64,000 nucleotides of DNA. It comes from Bacillus sp. Marseille-Q1617. GTDB lineage: Bacteria; Bacillota; Bacilli; Bacillales; Bacillaceae_B. The position numbers and the translations under genes are program-made. The notes beneath the pieces are model-generated. The model was given only the letters and a program-made list of their open reading frames with translations, was not told where the DNA came from and did no database searches. The stretch spans positions 2,047,501 to 2,111,500 of the forward strand of contig NZ_CAHJXM010000001.1 in the NCBI RefSeq assembly GCF_903645295.1. Reading direction: 5' to 3'. Of this stretch, positions 1-7,658 are shown in pieces (position 1 is the first letter of the stretch; every line of letters begins with the position of its first letter).

Positions 1-336
1 GAAGATATAAAGGATCAATCAATGAAGCTGATAGCCCAACTTAAGAAGCGAAATGTTTCATTTATTCTTGAGGTGGTTGAAGGTACCAGCAGAGTAGGCG
101 GCGGGACCATGCCGGAAGTAGAACTTGAAACCTATCTTATTGCAATTGGGCACAACCATGTTACTTCCCATGAGCTCCACGAACGATTAAGATTCAATGA
201 ACCTGTCATCATTGGAAGGATTCAACAGGATCGCCTCCTGCTAGATTTAAGGACCGTTACAATCGAAGAACAGGAGGACATACTTGAAGCACTCGATAAA
301 ATGAGCAAGGCAATAGAGAGCGGTGATCCAATCTGA
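1..336 (+). CDS. selA: L-seryl-tRNA(Sec) selenium transferase SelA, C-terminal part
   Basis: The reading frame is open to the left edge, so this is the 3' end of a longer gene; the ATG at 22 is internal. SelA is a PLP enzyme that converts Ser-tRNA(Sec) to Sec-tRNA(Sec) using selenophosphate. What can be seen is the family's C-terminal domain: a GGGTMP segment, then NEPVIIGRI, then DRLLLDLRTV, which are typical of the SelA C-terminus. The PLP lysine and the rest of the core lie outside the window. No selB, selD or selC is visible here. The gene ends just before a strong hairpin, so it is the last gene of its transcript. I am fairly sure of the family; the identity rests on the C-terminal motifs only. 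Confidence 0.85.
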   Translation, partial: EDIKDQSMKLIAQLKKRNVSFILEVVEGTSRVGGGTMPEVELETYLIAIGHNHVTSHELHERLRFNEPVIIGRIQQDRLLLDLRTVTIEEQEDILEALDKMSKAIESGDPI

Positions 337-358
337 AAGAAAAACTCCGCCAATAATG

Positions 359-395
359 AAGAGGCACCTCCCGTTTAACGGGATGTGCCTCTTTT
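359..395. terminator. bidirectional intrinsic terminator between selA and the convergent small gene
   Basis: A stem of AGAGGCAC with GTGCCTCT, extended inward by CTCCCGT/ACGGGAT, is followed by TTTT on the plus strand and preceded by A residues, so it can serve both converging genes. Confidence 0.85.
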
Positions 396-398
396 GAG

Positions 399-659
399 TT
401 ATTGCTGGCCATTGACTTCATTTACAATTGACTCAAGGTCTGTTTTGAATTTCTGCAGCTGTTCTTTTTGAGTATCTGAAGCTACTTCAAGTGCATTTTC
501 AATTTGCTGATAGGCTTCGTTCACTTCATTTCTTAGATGTGAAAGTTGGGAACCGTAGCTGCCGCCATCCAGAACCAATTCATTCATACTGTTTTGTACG
601 TCTGTGAATCCTTGCTGTGCAGCTTGAAATGCTTGCTGTTTATTTTTATGATAAGGCAT
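399..659 (-). CDS. small helical protein of unknown function
   Basis: About 86 residues, rich in Gln, Glu and Asn, predicted mostly helical, with no cysteines, signal peptide or membrane segment. The start is taken at the ATG at 659 because the Shine-Dalgarno GAAGGAGAG lies nine bases upstream; an ATG at 665 and a TTG at 677 overlap or crowd that site. The length and C-terminal helical pattern recall the DUF2524 (YtzC-like) small Bacillus proteins, but this is a resemblance only and was not checked. It converges on selA through a shared terminator and is followed upstream by the divergent sspP, so a sporulation-stage role is possible but unproven. Confidence 0.6.
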   Translation of the reverse strand: MPYHKNKQQAFQAAQQGFTDVQNSMNELVLDGGSYGSQLSHLRNEVNEAYQQIENALEVASDTQKEQLQKFKTDLESIVNEVNGQQ

Positions 660-778
660 GTTCATTCTCTCCTTCAAAAGTAAAATAGCCTTTATATTAT
701 AGGCATTCCATCACAATTCTATACGTATGCATAAACTCTATCCAACGAATCCATTCTAAAAAAGAGGAGGGATGGATG

Positions 779-916
779 ATGAACAAAAATGATGGCAAAG
801 ACATGAGAAAAAATGCACCTAAACAATCCGGGCAGCCTGAACCTTTAAGCGGCTCCCACAAAGTGAAAAACCAAAACCATACGCGTCAAAAGCATAACAG
901 CAACCACGATATGTAA
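779..916 (+). CDS. sspP: small acid-soluble spore protein P (SspP)
   Basis: A 45-residue, very hydrophilic protein with the SspP hallmarks [13 protein letters not shown] and a QKHNS.HDM ending. SspP is a minor spore-core protein made in the forespore. The start is the ATG at 779 behind GAGGAGG (764-770); the adjacent ATG at 776 is also in frame and would add one Met. In B. subtilis sspO and sspP form one operon divergent from citB; here sspP points toward sspO, so the pair is convergent. The gene is followed directly by a strong terminator. Confidence 0.88.
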   Translation: MNKNDGKDMRKNAPKQSGQPEPLSGSHKVKNQNHTRQKHNSNHDM

Positions 917-923
917 ACTCAAA

Positions 924-955
924 AAAACTCTGCAAGGGAATTTGCAGAGTTTTTT
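924..955 (+). terminator. intrinsic terminator of sspP, shared with convergent sspO
   Basis: The stem AAAACTCTGCAA/TTTGCAGAGTTTT with a GGGAA loop is flanked by A and T runs, so it can work in both directions. Confidence 0.9.
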
Positions 956-996
956 GTTTATTATTATTTGATTAGGGTATGTGAGAAAGGAGTCAA

Positions 997-1146
997 TTAC
1001 TGATTTGTCTTTCGCTTTTTATTGTTCTGTCTCTGAGCTTCCGTCAATGGCTCATTGGAGTACTCTTCGTTATAACCTGCGCCCATGCCCTGTGCTTTTG
1101 CAGCGTTCATACCGTTGATGACATGATTTGCTTTGCGTTTAGCCAA
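997..1146 (-). CDS. sspO: small acid-soluble spore protein O (SspO/CotK)
   Basis: A 49-residue basic protein that matches SspO along its length: [12 protein letters not shown] near the start, GAGYNEE in the middle, and [16 protein letters not shown] at the end. It is a minor forespore protein. The start is a TTG at 1146 placed seven bases after GGAGGTG; the upstream ATGs in the same frame sit in the promoter region and give residues foreign to the family. It is divergent from acnA, as in B. subtilis, but sspP does not follow it in the same direction. Confidence 0.9.
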   Translation of the reverse strand: MAKRKANHVINGMNAAKAQGMGAGYNEEYSNEPLTEAQRQNNKKRKTNQ

Positions 1147-1327
1147 TAGAAACACCTCCATGTGAATAGAATGCCACCGTGCCTGCCCCACTATTAGAGG
1201 AAAAGCCTAACAAAGAGGTAATTATTTTTCCGAAATAATATTTTTATGGTGCCGACACCATTTGACATGGACTTAAATGCCGTTATGTCAATATTTTGCT
1301 AGAAAATGAAAGGTGTTTACTTATTCA

Positions 1328-1395
1328 GATAAGTAAAACTTATCAAAAACAATAACTTTATTGTTATTTACTTATGTAATCGCTTGTATTAAGAT
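1328..1395 (+). promoter_or_regulatory. acnA promoter with CcpC-like operator
   Basis: A promoter of TTTACT (1367-1372), 17 bases, then TAAGAT (1390-1395) predicts a start near 1402. A perfect palindrome GATAAGT-AAA-ACTTATC (1328-1344) is centred about 66 bases upstream of that start, and an ACTTAT half site (1370-1375) overlaps the -35. Both the ATAA-N7-TTAT form and the -66/-27 layout are what is known for CcpC control of B. subtilis citB. A second dyad, AATAAC/GTTATT, spans 1351-1368. Binding by CcpC is inferred, not shown. Confidence 0.7.
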
Positions 1396-1407
1396 TGTTA
1401 ATGTGAG

Positions 1408-1438
1408 AAAAGTTCGTTAGTTTAGAACGAAGACTTTT
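1408..1438 (+). promoter_or_regulatory. stem-loop in the acnA 5' leader
   Basis: AAAAGTTCGTT (1408-1418) pairs with AACGAAGACTTTT (1426-1438), leaving a two-base bulge and a seven-base loop. It lies between the predicted transcription start and the Shine-Dalgarno and lacks a terminator-type T run. Confidence 0.5.
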
Positions 1439-1476
1439 CGACTTAATGTGTATATGTAGTTAGAGGGGGAATTGAA

Positions 1477-4185
1477 ATGGCAAAGAACGATGTATTTAAT
1501 GCACGATCTTCTTTCGAACTTGAAGGAAAACGTTATCATTACTATCGTTTAAAAGCACTTGAAGAAGCAGGCGTTTCAAACATCAACCGTTTACCATACA
1601 GTGTAAAGGTATTGCTTGAATCTGTACTGCGCCAATTTGACGGACGTGTAATCAATAAAGAGCATGTTGAAAACTTAGCAAACTGGGGAGCAGCAAGCAA
1701 GGATGCGGAGGTTCCATTCAAACCTTCCCGTGTTATCCTTCAAGACTTTACAGGAGTTCCTGCTGTCGTAGACTTAGCTTCATTGCGTAAAGCAATGGCT
1801 GACATCGGGGGAGATCCTCAGAAAATCAACCCTGAAATTCCGGTTGACCTTGTAATCGACCACTCTGTTCAAGTCGACAAATACGGAACAGCTGATGCAT
1901 TAAAAGCAAACATGGATCTTGAATTCGAACGTAATGCCGAGCGTTACCAATTCCTAAGCTGGGCTCAAAAAGCATTTGAAAACTACCGTGCCGTTCCACC
2001 GGCTACAGGTATCGTTCACCAGGTCAACTTAGAATTTCTTGCAAACGTAGTCCACGCTGTTGAAACAACAGAAGGCGACTTTGAAGCGTTCCCGGACACA
2101 CTTGTCGGAACTGACTCTCATACAACGATGATCAATGGTATCGGTGTACTTGGCTGGGGTGTAGGCGGAATCGAAGCAGAAGCGGGTATGCTTGGCCAGC
2201 CTTCATACTTCCCGATCCCTGAGGTAATCGGTGTTAAATTCACTGGCGAGCTTCCAAATGGAGCTACGGCTACTGACTTGGCACTTAAAGTAACTCAAGT
2301 ACTTCGCCAAAAAGGTGTTGTAGGTAAATTCGTTGAATACTTTGGCCCAGGGGTTGCCACTCTGCCACTGGCAGACCGTGCAACCATTGCCAACATGGCT
2401 CCTGAATATGGTGCAACTTGCGGATTCTTCCCTGTTGACGCAGAATCACTTGACTACTTGCGTCTAACAGGCCGTGATGAGACACATATCAAAATGGTAG
2501 AAGAATATCTGAAGAAAAACGAAATGTTCTTCACACCTGAAAAAGAAGAACCAACTTACACTGACGTAGTGGAAATCGATCTTTCTGCTGTGGAAGCAAA
2601 CCTGTCCGGACCAAAACGTCCACAAGATTTAATTCCACTTTCAGAAATGAAAGAAACGTTCCACAAGTCGATCACTGCAAAAGAAGGCGTTCAAGGCTTT
2701 GGTCTGGATGCATCTGAAATCAATAAGACAGCTAAGTATACAACTGAAGACGGCAAGGATGTAACGATGCCTACCGGTGCAATTGGAATAGCTGCGATCA
2801 CATCTTGTACGAATACCTCCAACCCTTATGTAATGCTTGGAGCAGGTCTTGTAGCTAAAAAGGCTGTGGAACTTGGCATGAACGTCCCTGATTTCGTAAA
2901 GACATCATTGGCGCCTGGTTCAAAGGTTGTTACAGGCTACTTAAGAGATTCCGGATTGTTATCTTATATGGAAGAAATCGGATTCAACCTTGTTGGCTAC
3001 GGTTGTACAACATGTATCGGTAACTCAGGTCCATTACGTCCTGAAATCGAAAAAGCTGTATCAGAAGCAGATCTTCTTTTAACATCTGTTCTTTCTGGTA
3101 ACCGTAACTTCGAAGGGCGTATCCATCCATTAGTTAAAGCAAACTACCTTGCTTCACCACCGCTTGTAGTTGCTTATGCACTCGCAGGCACAGTCGATAT
3201 CGACCTTCAAAATGATCCGATCGGTAAAGACAAAAACGGCAGCGATGTGTTCTTCAAGGATATCTGGCCATCTCAGGATGAAGTGAAGGATGTCGTGAAA
3301 GCTACTGTGACACCTGAACTATTCCGCAGAGAATATGAGCATGTATTCACAGAAAACGAACGCTGGAATGAAATTAAAACAAGCAATGAACCATTATACA
3401 GCTTTGATGAAAAGTCAACATACATCCAAAATCCTTCATTCTTCACAGGCCTGGCTCCAACACCTGAAGATATCCAAGGATTAAACGGCCTTCGAGTTGT
3501 TGGGAAATTTGGAGACTCAGTGACAACTGACCACATTTCTCCTGCAGGTGCGATTGGTAAAGATACACCAGCTGGTAAATACCTGCGTGCGAATGGGGTA
3601 GAACCACGCGACTTCAACTCATACGGTTCCCGCCGCGGTAACCACGAAGTTATGATGCGCGGAACGTTTGCGAATATCCGTATCCGCAATCAAATCGCTC
3701 CTGGTACAGAAGGCGGATTCACGACTTACTGGCCTGAAGATGAAGTGATGCCGATTTATGATGCATGCATGAAGTATCAAGAAGACAATACTGGCTTGGT
3801 TGTTCTGGCAGGAAAAGATTATGGTATGGGATCTTCCCGCGACTGGGCAGCTAAAGGTACAAATCTTCTTGGTATCAAAACAGTTATCGCAGAAAGCTAC
3901 GAGCGTATTCACCGCTCAAATCTTGTGATGATGGGTGTTCTTCCACTTCAATTCAAGCAAGGCGAAAGCGCTGAGACTCTTGGCTTGACTGGAAGGGAAA
4001 CGATCTCTGTTAACATCACAAACGATGTTAAACCTCGTGATATCCTGACTGTCACTGCAGTGGCTGAAGATGGAACGAAGACAGAATTTGATGTACTTGC
4101 ACGCTTTGATTCAGAAGTTGAAGTAGACTACTACCGTCACGGCGGTATTCTGCAAATGGTTCTTCGCGGCAAGTTCCAATCATAA
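1477..4185 (+). CDS. acnA: aconitate hydratase (AcnA/CitB)
   Basis: A 902-residue aconitase of the AcnA/IRP1 type that interconverts citrate and isocitrate in the TCA cycle, in the cytoplasm. The three [4Fe-4S] ligands are visible as Cys444 in SCTNTSNP and Cys510 and Cys513 in [11 protein letters not shown]. Other conserved blocks are [20 protein letters not shown] and [10 protein letters not shown], the last holding catalytic Ser and Arg residues of the swivelling C-terminal domain. Length is normal for the family. The start follows a GAGGGGG site. The gene is monocistronic, bounded by a terminator, and its promoter carries a CcpC-like dyad. Aconitases of this type can also bind RNA when the cluster is lost. 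Confidence 0.98.
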   Translation: MAKNDVFNARSSFELEGKRYHYYRLKALEEAGVSNINRLPYSVKVLLESVLRQFDGRVINKEHVENLANWGAASKDAEVPFKPSRVILQDFTGVPAVVDLASLRKAMADIGGDPQKINPEIPVDLVIDHSVQVDKYGTADALKANMDLEFERNAERYQFLSWAQKAFENYRAVPPATGIVHQVNLEFLANVVHAVETTEGDFEAFPDTLVGTDSHTTMINGIGVLGWGVGGIEAEAGMLGQPSYFPIPEVIGVKFTGELPNGATATDLALKVTQVLRQKGVVGKFVEYFGPGVATLPLADRATIANMAPEYGATCGFFPVDAESLDYLRLTGRDETHIKMVEEYLKKNEMFFTPEKEEPTYTDVVEIDLSAVEANLSGPKRPQDLIPLSEMKETFHKSITAKEGVQGFGLDASEINKTAKYTTEDGKDVTMPTGAIGIAAITSCTNTSNPYVMLGAGLVAKKAVELGMNVPDFVKTSLAPGSKVVTGYLRDSGLLSYMEEIGFNLVGYGCTTCIGNSGPLRPEIEKAVSEADLLLTSVLSGNRNFEGRIHPLVKANYLASPPLVVAYALAGTVDIDLQNDPIGKDKNGSDVFFKDIWPSQDEVKDVVKATVTPELFRREYEHVFTENERWNEIKTSNEPLYSFDEKSTYIQNPSFFTGLAPTPEDIQGLNGLRVVGKFGDSVTTDHISPAGAIGKDTPAGKYLRANGVEPRDFNSYGSRRGNHEVMMRGTFANIRIRNQIAPGTEGGFTTYWPEDEVMPIYDACMKYQEDNTGLVVLAGKDYGMGSSRDWAAKGTNLLGIKTVIAESYERIHRSNLVMMGVLPLQFKQGESAETLGLTGRETISVNITNDVKPRDILTVTAVAEDGTKTEFDVLARFDSEVEVDYYRHGGILQMVLRGKFQS

Positions 4186-4195
4186 TGAATAGTTA

Positions 4196-4238
4196 AAAAA
4201 AGCCCCTGAGATTTTTCCATTAATCTCGGGGGCTTTTT
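4196..4238 (+). terminator. intrinsic terminator of acnA
   Basis: AAAAAGCCCCTGAGATT pairs with AATCTCGGGGGCTTTTT and ends in a T run. Confidence 0.95.
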
Positions 4239-4390
4239 GGTGTATATTAAGTAAATGATAGGGGCTATTATCAGGATTGAAGGGAATAGATGGACTATTA
4301 ATCCCAAAACAAGGTACTTAAAAAGACTAATCTAAGACAAGCTGACATAAGATGTTATTACCGACTAATCAGAAGAGGAGAGACGGACTG

Positions 4391-4990
4391 TTGAAATCTT
4401 TTTTTGGAGTATTGCTCACAGCACTGTTGGTATATACGTTTTATGTTGAAAATAAGTCCAGCCCTGATACTTTTACAAGGGATCAGTTTGAACAAGCTTC
4501 AGCTAATCAATCCTATGATCAGCTGATTGATATTGAAGAAGGTGAAGTGGCACAAGGTACGGAACCTGCAGAACATTTTCCAGGACCTAATGTAGGGGAT
4601 AAGGCCATTGATTTCAAGCTTCCTGCATTGTCAGGGGATGACGTGACACTGTCCCAATTCAAAGGAAAAAAGGTAATCATTAATTTCTGGGCGACATGGT
4701 GTCCACCATGTAAGGAAGAAATGCCTGTCATGGAGGAATTTTATAAAAAGAATGGGGAGCAAATAGAAGTCCTAGCCATCAATATTGACCCTCAATACAA
4801 CGTTAAGGAATATCAAGAATCAATAGGGCTTAGCTTTCCCATCCTCCTGGACAAAGATGATAAAATCAATAAAGCTTATGATATCCTTACCGTGCCTACA
4901 ACCTATGTCATCAATGAACAAGGTATCATCACACATAAACAAATTGGTGCCATCACAAGCCTCGAAGCCTTCAATGCTTTAGTTAAGTGA
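4391..4990 (+). CDS. yneN: membrane-anchored thioredoxin-like protein (YneN/TlpA/ResA type)
   Basis: About 199 residues: an N-terminal membrane anchor (roughly residues 3-19), a linker, then a redoxin domain from about residue 65 with the active site WCPPC in the block FWATWCPPCKEEMP and a cis-proline segment TVPTTYV near the C-terminus. The fold and anchor place it on the outer face of the membrane as a thiol-disulfide oxidoreductase. The start is taken at TTG 4391 behind GAGGAGAG (4375-4382); the ATG at 4352 would put 13 hydrophilic residues before the anchor and has no good ribosome site. It follows acnA as in B. subtilis. Its electron partner is not evident. Confidence 0.85.
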   Translation: MKSFFGVLLTALLVYTFYVENKSSPDTFTRDQFEQASANQSYDQLIDIEEGEVAQGTEPAEHFPGPNVGDKAIDFKLPALSGDDVTLSQFKGKKVIINFWATWCPPCKEEMPVMEEFYKKNGEQIEVLAINIDPQYNVKEYQESIGLSFPILLDKDDKINKAYDILTVPTTYVINEQGIITHKQIGAITSLEAFNALVK

Positions 4991-5080
4991 GTGAAAGGCT
5001 GCTCTTTATGACCATTGTTTAAAATATCTGAAATTTGGATATACTATTTGTACAAGTCATTTAAGAGAGTGAGGTTTCCT

Positions 5081-5227
5081 ATGCGCAGACCAAGAAAGAA
5101 ATCATTCGCTGATCTGGTGAAAGAAAACAAAAAACAGTTACTTCTCGATGAGGATGCAATGAATGCAATTGAAGAAAGAATCGACGCACGATTTGAAGTC
5201 AAGCGTCCCCTTAATAAAGCCGAGTAA
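5081..5227 (+). CDS. Fur-regulated basic protein family (FbpA/FbpB-like)
   Basis: A 48-residue protein starting MRRPRKKSFADLV and continuing with a KENKKQLL.DE.A...IEERI pattern, which is the FbpA/FbpB family (Fur_reg_FbpB). In B. subtilis these small basic proteins act with the sRNA FsrA in the iron-sparing response. The ATG at 5081 follows GAGAGTGAGG; the longer frame from 5015 begins inside the promoter. I see a TATACT -10 near 5040 but no convincing Fur box, so iron control is inferred from family only. Lying between a redox protein and spore genes, it appears to be its own unit with its own terminator. Confidence 0.7.
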   Translation: MRRPRKKSFADLVKENKKQLLLDEDAMNAIEERIDARFEVKRPLNKAE

Positions 5228-5254
5228 CCATTTACGAGGCTTTATTTTTATTTT
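5213..5254 (+). terminator. intrinsic terminator overlapping the fbp-like stop codon
   Basis: AATAAAGCC (5213-5221) pairs with GGCTTTATT (5238-5246) followed by a T-rich tail; the stop codon sits in the loop. Confidence 0.85.
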
Positions 5255-5431
5255 GAGTTACTCTGTTTTCTTACGTACTTTTATCGATTTAATCAAAAAC
5301 AATTTGACATTATTGTTGCTGCGGAATCCCTCTTAAAGCTGCTCCTTATAAAACAAAAATACTTCCTGCCAATTATTACGCCTAAACTTCCTCATCAAAA
5401 TGGAAATGATATGACTAAGGGGGGAAGTACA

Positions 5432-5575
5432 ATGAGCAATCCTAAACGAAACAATAAACATTTCAATCCAAACCATATCGGTACACAATCCAGAGAAGCT
5501 GGCGGGAATAAAGGGAAGCAAATGCAGGATACATCAGGGAAACATGCACAGGTAATCCAGACAAAAGGTGAATAA
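5432..5575 (+). CDS. sspN: small acid-soluble spore protein N (SspN)
   Basis: A 47-residue hydrophilic protein with the SspN signature [31 protein letters not shown]. It starts at ATG 5432 after a strong AGGGGGGAAG site. SspN is a forespore-made minor spore protein, normally co-transcribed with tlp, which follows 76 bases downstream here too. No sharp sigma-G promoter could be picked out by eye. Confidence 0.9.
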   Translation: MSNPKRNNKHFNPNHIGTQSREAGGNKGKQMQDTSGKHAQVIQTKGE

Positions 5576-5651
5576 CATCTTTTCGTTTGATGAAAAATAA
5601 TCGAGAGACCGACTAAGTTGGTCTTCAACACATCTTTAGGAGGAATGCAGG

Positions 5652-5885
5652 ATGGCATGGAACAGTAAACCAAATCCGGATGATCGCAGTGATAACGTCG
5701 AGAAGCTTCAAGGTATGGTACAGCATACGATTGAAAATATGGAAAAAGCGGAAGAGTCCATGGCTTTCACTGATAGTGAAGAGCAGCTTCAGTCCATTAA
5801 GGCTAAAAATGAACGCCGCCGCGAGAGTCTCGAAGCATTCCGAAGTGAAATCAAAGATGAAGCCGGTCAAAATAATAACCGCTAA
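5652..5885 (+). CDS. tlp: small acid-soluble spore protein Tlp
   Basis: A 77-residue charged protein beginning MAWNSKPNPDDRSDNVEKLQ and continuing as a long acidic and basic helix, the typical Tlp form. Despite the name (thioredoxin-like protein) it has no Cys. It starts at ATG 5652 behind TAGGAGG. It follows sspN as in other Bacillus and ends at a strong terminator, so sspN-tlp is a two-gene forespore unit. Confidence 0.92.
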   Translation: MAWNSKPNPDDRSDNVEKLQGMVQHTIENMEKAEESMAFTDSEEQLQSIKAKNERRRESLEAFRSEIKDEAGQNNNR

Positions 5886-5915
5886 TCCATATATTTGACT
5901 GGAAATCAAAGTATA

Positions 5916-5961
5916 AAAGCCGCGAATATGCATGAGTGATCGTGCATATTCGGGCTTTTTT
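5916..5961 (+). terminator. intrinsic terminator of sspN-tlp
   Basis: AAAGCC.CGAATATGCA pairs with TGCATATTCG.GGCTTT and runs into TTTTTT. Confidence 0.92.
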
Positions 5962-6054
5962 CTTCCAACATATCCTAAGCGTATTGATTCAATGGAGATT
6001 ATTTCTGTGATACTATTATTGATGTGCATTAAATAAAATCTAGAGGTGAATGAA

Positions 6055-6480
6055 GTGCATATCTCGGAAAATACAGTTCAAGTAAGGTACGCTGAGACTG
6101 ATCAAATGGGAGTCGTCTATCACGCGAACTATCTCGTTTGGATGGAGCTCGGAAGAACAAAACTGATTGAAGATTTAGGGTTCAACTACGCAGAAATAGA
6201 GAAGGACGGTATTCTGTCTCCAGTTGTAGATTTGAATATCAGCTACAAAACACCTGTACGTTATGGCGAAAAAGCGCTTGTGAAAACATGGGTTGAAGAT
6301 TATGACGGCATCCGCATTACATACGCGTATGAAATTTATAATGGAGAAGGTCTGTTAGCGATCAGCGGACAATCAAAGCACGTATGCGTCAAAAAAGAAA
6401 GCTTTCGCCCCATTTCGATCCGCAGGATGTTCCCGGATTGGCATGAGGCCTATGAGAAGGCAAAAAGAGAAAAGAATTAA
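6055..6480 (+). CDS. yneP: acyl-CoA thioesterase of the YbgC/FadM hot-dog family (YneP)
   Basis: About 141 residues with a single hot-dog domain. The N-terminal VRYAETDQMGVVYHANYLVW block contains the family's catalytic Asp and the HANY segment; VRYGEKALV lies further on. It should hydrolyse an acyl-CoA, but the substrate cannot be told from the sequence. The start is taken at GTG 6055 because AGAGGTG (6042-6048) is its ribosome site; the GTG at 6046 lies inside that site. It leads a pair with the next gene 47 bases on, the same order as yneP-yneQ in B. subtilis. Confidence 0.88.
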   Translation: MHISENTVQVRYAETDQMGVVYHANYLVWMELGRTKLIEDLGFNYAEIEKDGILSPVVDLNISYKTPVRYGEKALVKTWVEDYDGIRITYAYEIYNGEGLLAISGQSKHVCVKKESFRPISIRRMFPDWHEAYEKAKREKN

Positions 6481-6527
6481 TACATAAACGTGACTGCAAT
6501 TTGTCGACTGGAAAAGAGGAAGTCAAA

Positions 6528-6830
6528 ATGGCATTCGGGGTGAGCAGAAAAGAATTGAAAGAGTGGAAAGAACGGGTCGGAAGAGGAGAAGTGGCTATTA
6601 TCACACACTTCTGGGTAGATGATCGATTTCCAAACATACGGTCTGTTACAAAAGCAGGCTGCGCGGATATTCAGAAACTTTCTGAATGGGGAAAGAAATA
6701 CGGATTAAAGAAGGAATGGATCCACATTCGGCACGACGGTTATCCTCATTATGACCTAATGGGGGAGCCGCAGCTGCGAGTTCTTAAAGAGGAAGGCCTT
6801 CAGGAGCATATCAAACGGTTCCTAGAGTAA
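6528..6830 (+). CDS. yneQ: conserved protein YneQ
   Basis: About 100 residues with no known catalytic motif. The start is ATG 6528 behind AAAGAGGAAG; the in-frame ATG at 6501 comes before that site. It is basic, with a conserved-looking core VAIITHFWVDDRFP and HIRHDGYPHYDL. The protein corresponds by position and length to B. subtilis YneQ, whose function is not known to me. It is probably co-transcribed with yneP and ends at a perfect hairpin. Confidence 0.75.
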   Translation: MAFGVSRKELKEWKERVGRGEVAIITHFWVDDRFPNIRSVTKAGCADIQKLSEWGKKYGLKKEWIHIRHDGYPHYDLMGEPQLRVLKEEGLQEHIKRFLE

Positions 6831-6840
6831 ATAGAAGCAT

Positions 6841-6866
6841 GCTGAAGCCTCAAACCAGGCTTCAGC
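6841..6866. terminator. hairpin between convergent yneQ and yneR
   Basis: A perfect 10-bp stem GCTGAAGCCT/AGGCTTCAGC with a six-base loop. T runs are weak on both sides, so it may slow rather than fully stop transcription. Confidence 0.6.
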
Positions 6867-6872
6867 TCACAC

Positions 6873-7163
6873 TTACTTTTTGTATTCATAAGTCGGTTCT
6901 TCAAGTTCATGATCAAATTCCACATATAAATCGTGACCGTCAAAGTACCACAGGTCTCTTTCTTCAACAAAAAATGTGCGGTTATCCATTTCGATTATCT
7001 TCCCTGCATCTATCGGTTCTTCCTTATTTACACCTAAAGAAAAACTGTCATGCAGAGGGCTGGAACCTCCATATCGTACATAAAAACGAACATATTCTCC
7101 TTCCTCCACGAGCATTTCGTTTTTAAACCAATTGAGGGCGTCTTTTGAAATATGTATGTTCAC
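6873..7163 (-). CDS. yneR: HesB/IscA-like fold protein YneR
   Basis: About 96 residues starting MNIHISKDALNWF, with the RFYVRYGG segment typical of the Fe-S biosynthesis (HesB/IscA-like) fold. The three cysteines of true IscA carriers are absent, and no Cys is seen at all, so an Fe-S carrier role is unlikely. The start is GTG 7163 behind AAAGGAGG with eight-base spacing; the longer frame to 7187 reads into that site. This is the Bacillus YneR subgroup; the role is unknown. Confidence 0.78.
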   Translation of the reverse strand: MNIHISKDALNWFKNEMLVEEGEYVRFYVRYGGSSPLHDSFSLGVNKEEPIDAGKIIEMDNRTFFVEERDLWYFDGHDLYVEFDHELEEPTYEYKK

Positions 7164-7290
7164 GCTTACAGCCTCCTTTCTCCACACTAATACTTACTGC
7201 CGGCCGTTTTTGGTCAAACGGAAGGCCGTTTTTATATTATAAACATAAAGAAACTGGAACATCTACTAATTCGCACAGGAGCTGATAAAG

Positions 7291-7551
7291 ATGAAAACAC
7301 AAGCACTATTATATTATATCGGAGCCTTTATATTTGGAGGACTTGGATTATTGACTATTCTTCAGCTGGAAAAAGCAAGCTACAAGATGGAAGCAGGAAC
7401 TTTTATCATCGCAGCTGCCCTCATTTATTACGGGATGGTGACCCTCTATTATAAAAGCAGGAAATCAACGTTTTTAATGGTTAACTTGGTCCTGGCCGTC
7501 CTTGCCCTTGGAGGGATATTCTTTAATGGCGCATTGTTTGGGAGTCATTAA
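7291..7551 (+). CDS. small membrane protein, three predicted helices
   Basis: 86 residues with hydrophobic segments at about 8-25, 37-53 and 61-80, separated by short basic loops (YKSRKS). No signal peptide cleavage site and no recognised domain. ATG 7291 follows an AGGAG site. It is divergent from yneR and stands alone before a strong terminator. Function unknown. Confidence 0.65.
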   Translation: MKTQALLYYIGAFIFGGLGLLTILQLEKASYKMEAGTFIIAAALIYYGMVTLYYKSRKSTFLMVNLVLAVLALGGIFFNGALFGSH

Positions 7552-7558
7552 TAATACT

Positions 7559-7597
7559 AAAAGAGCTGACGCCTTTATTAAAGGCATCAGCTCTTTT
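7559..7597. terminator. terminator between the small membrane protein and capA-like gene
   Basis: AAAAGAGCTGACGCCTTT pairs with AAAGGCATCAGCTCTTTT with one mismatch; A and T runs on both sides suit both converging genes. Confidence 0.93.
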
Positions 7598-7658
7598 GTG
7601 ATTGGGCTCTGTGAAAACAGGTCCTTGGCATACAGGCTGCTTCATCAGCAGGTTAAGA

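Noticed and set aside
5333..6029. Several minus-strand frames of 60-130 codons across sspN, tlp and their leader
   Set aside because: They are antisense shadows; the plus-strand frames encode recognised spore proteins with proper ribosome sites.
7201..7236. GGCCGTTTTT repeated twice with partial pairing ahead of the small membrane protein gene
   Set aside because: The stem is interrupted and no upstream plus-strand gene needs a terminator; it could be a leader hairpin but the evidence is too thin to list.
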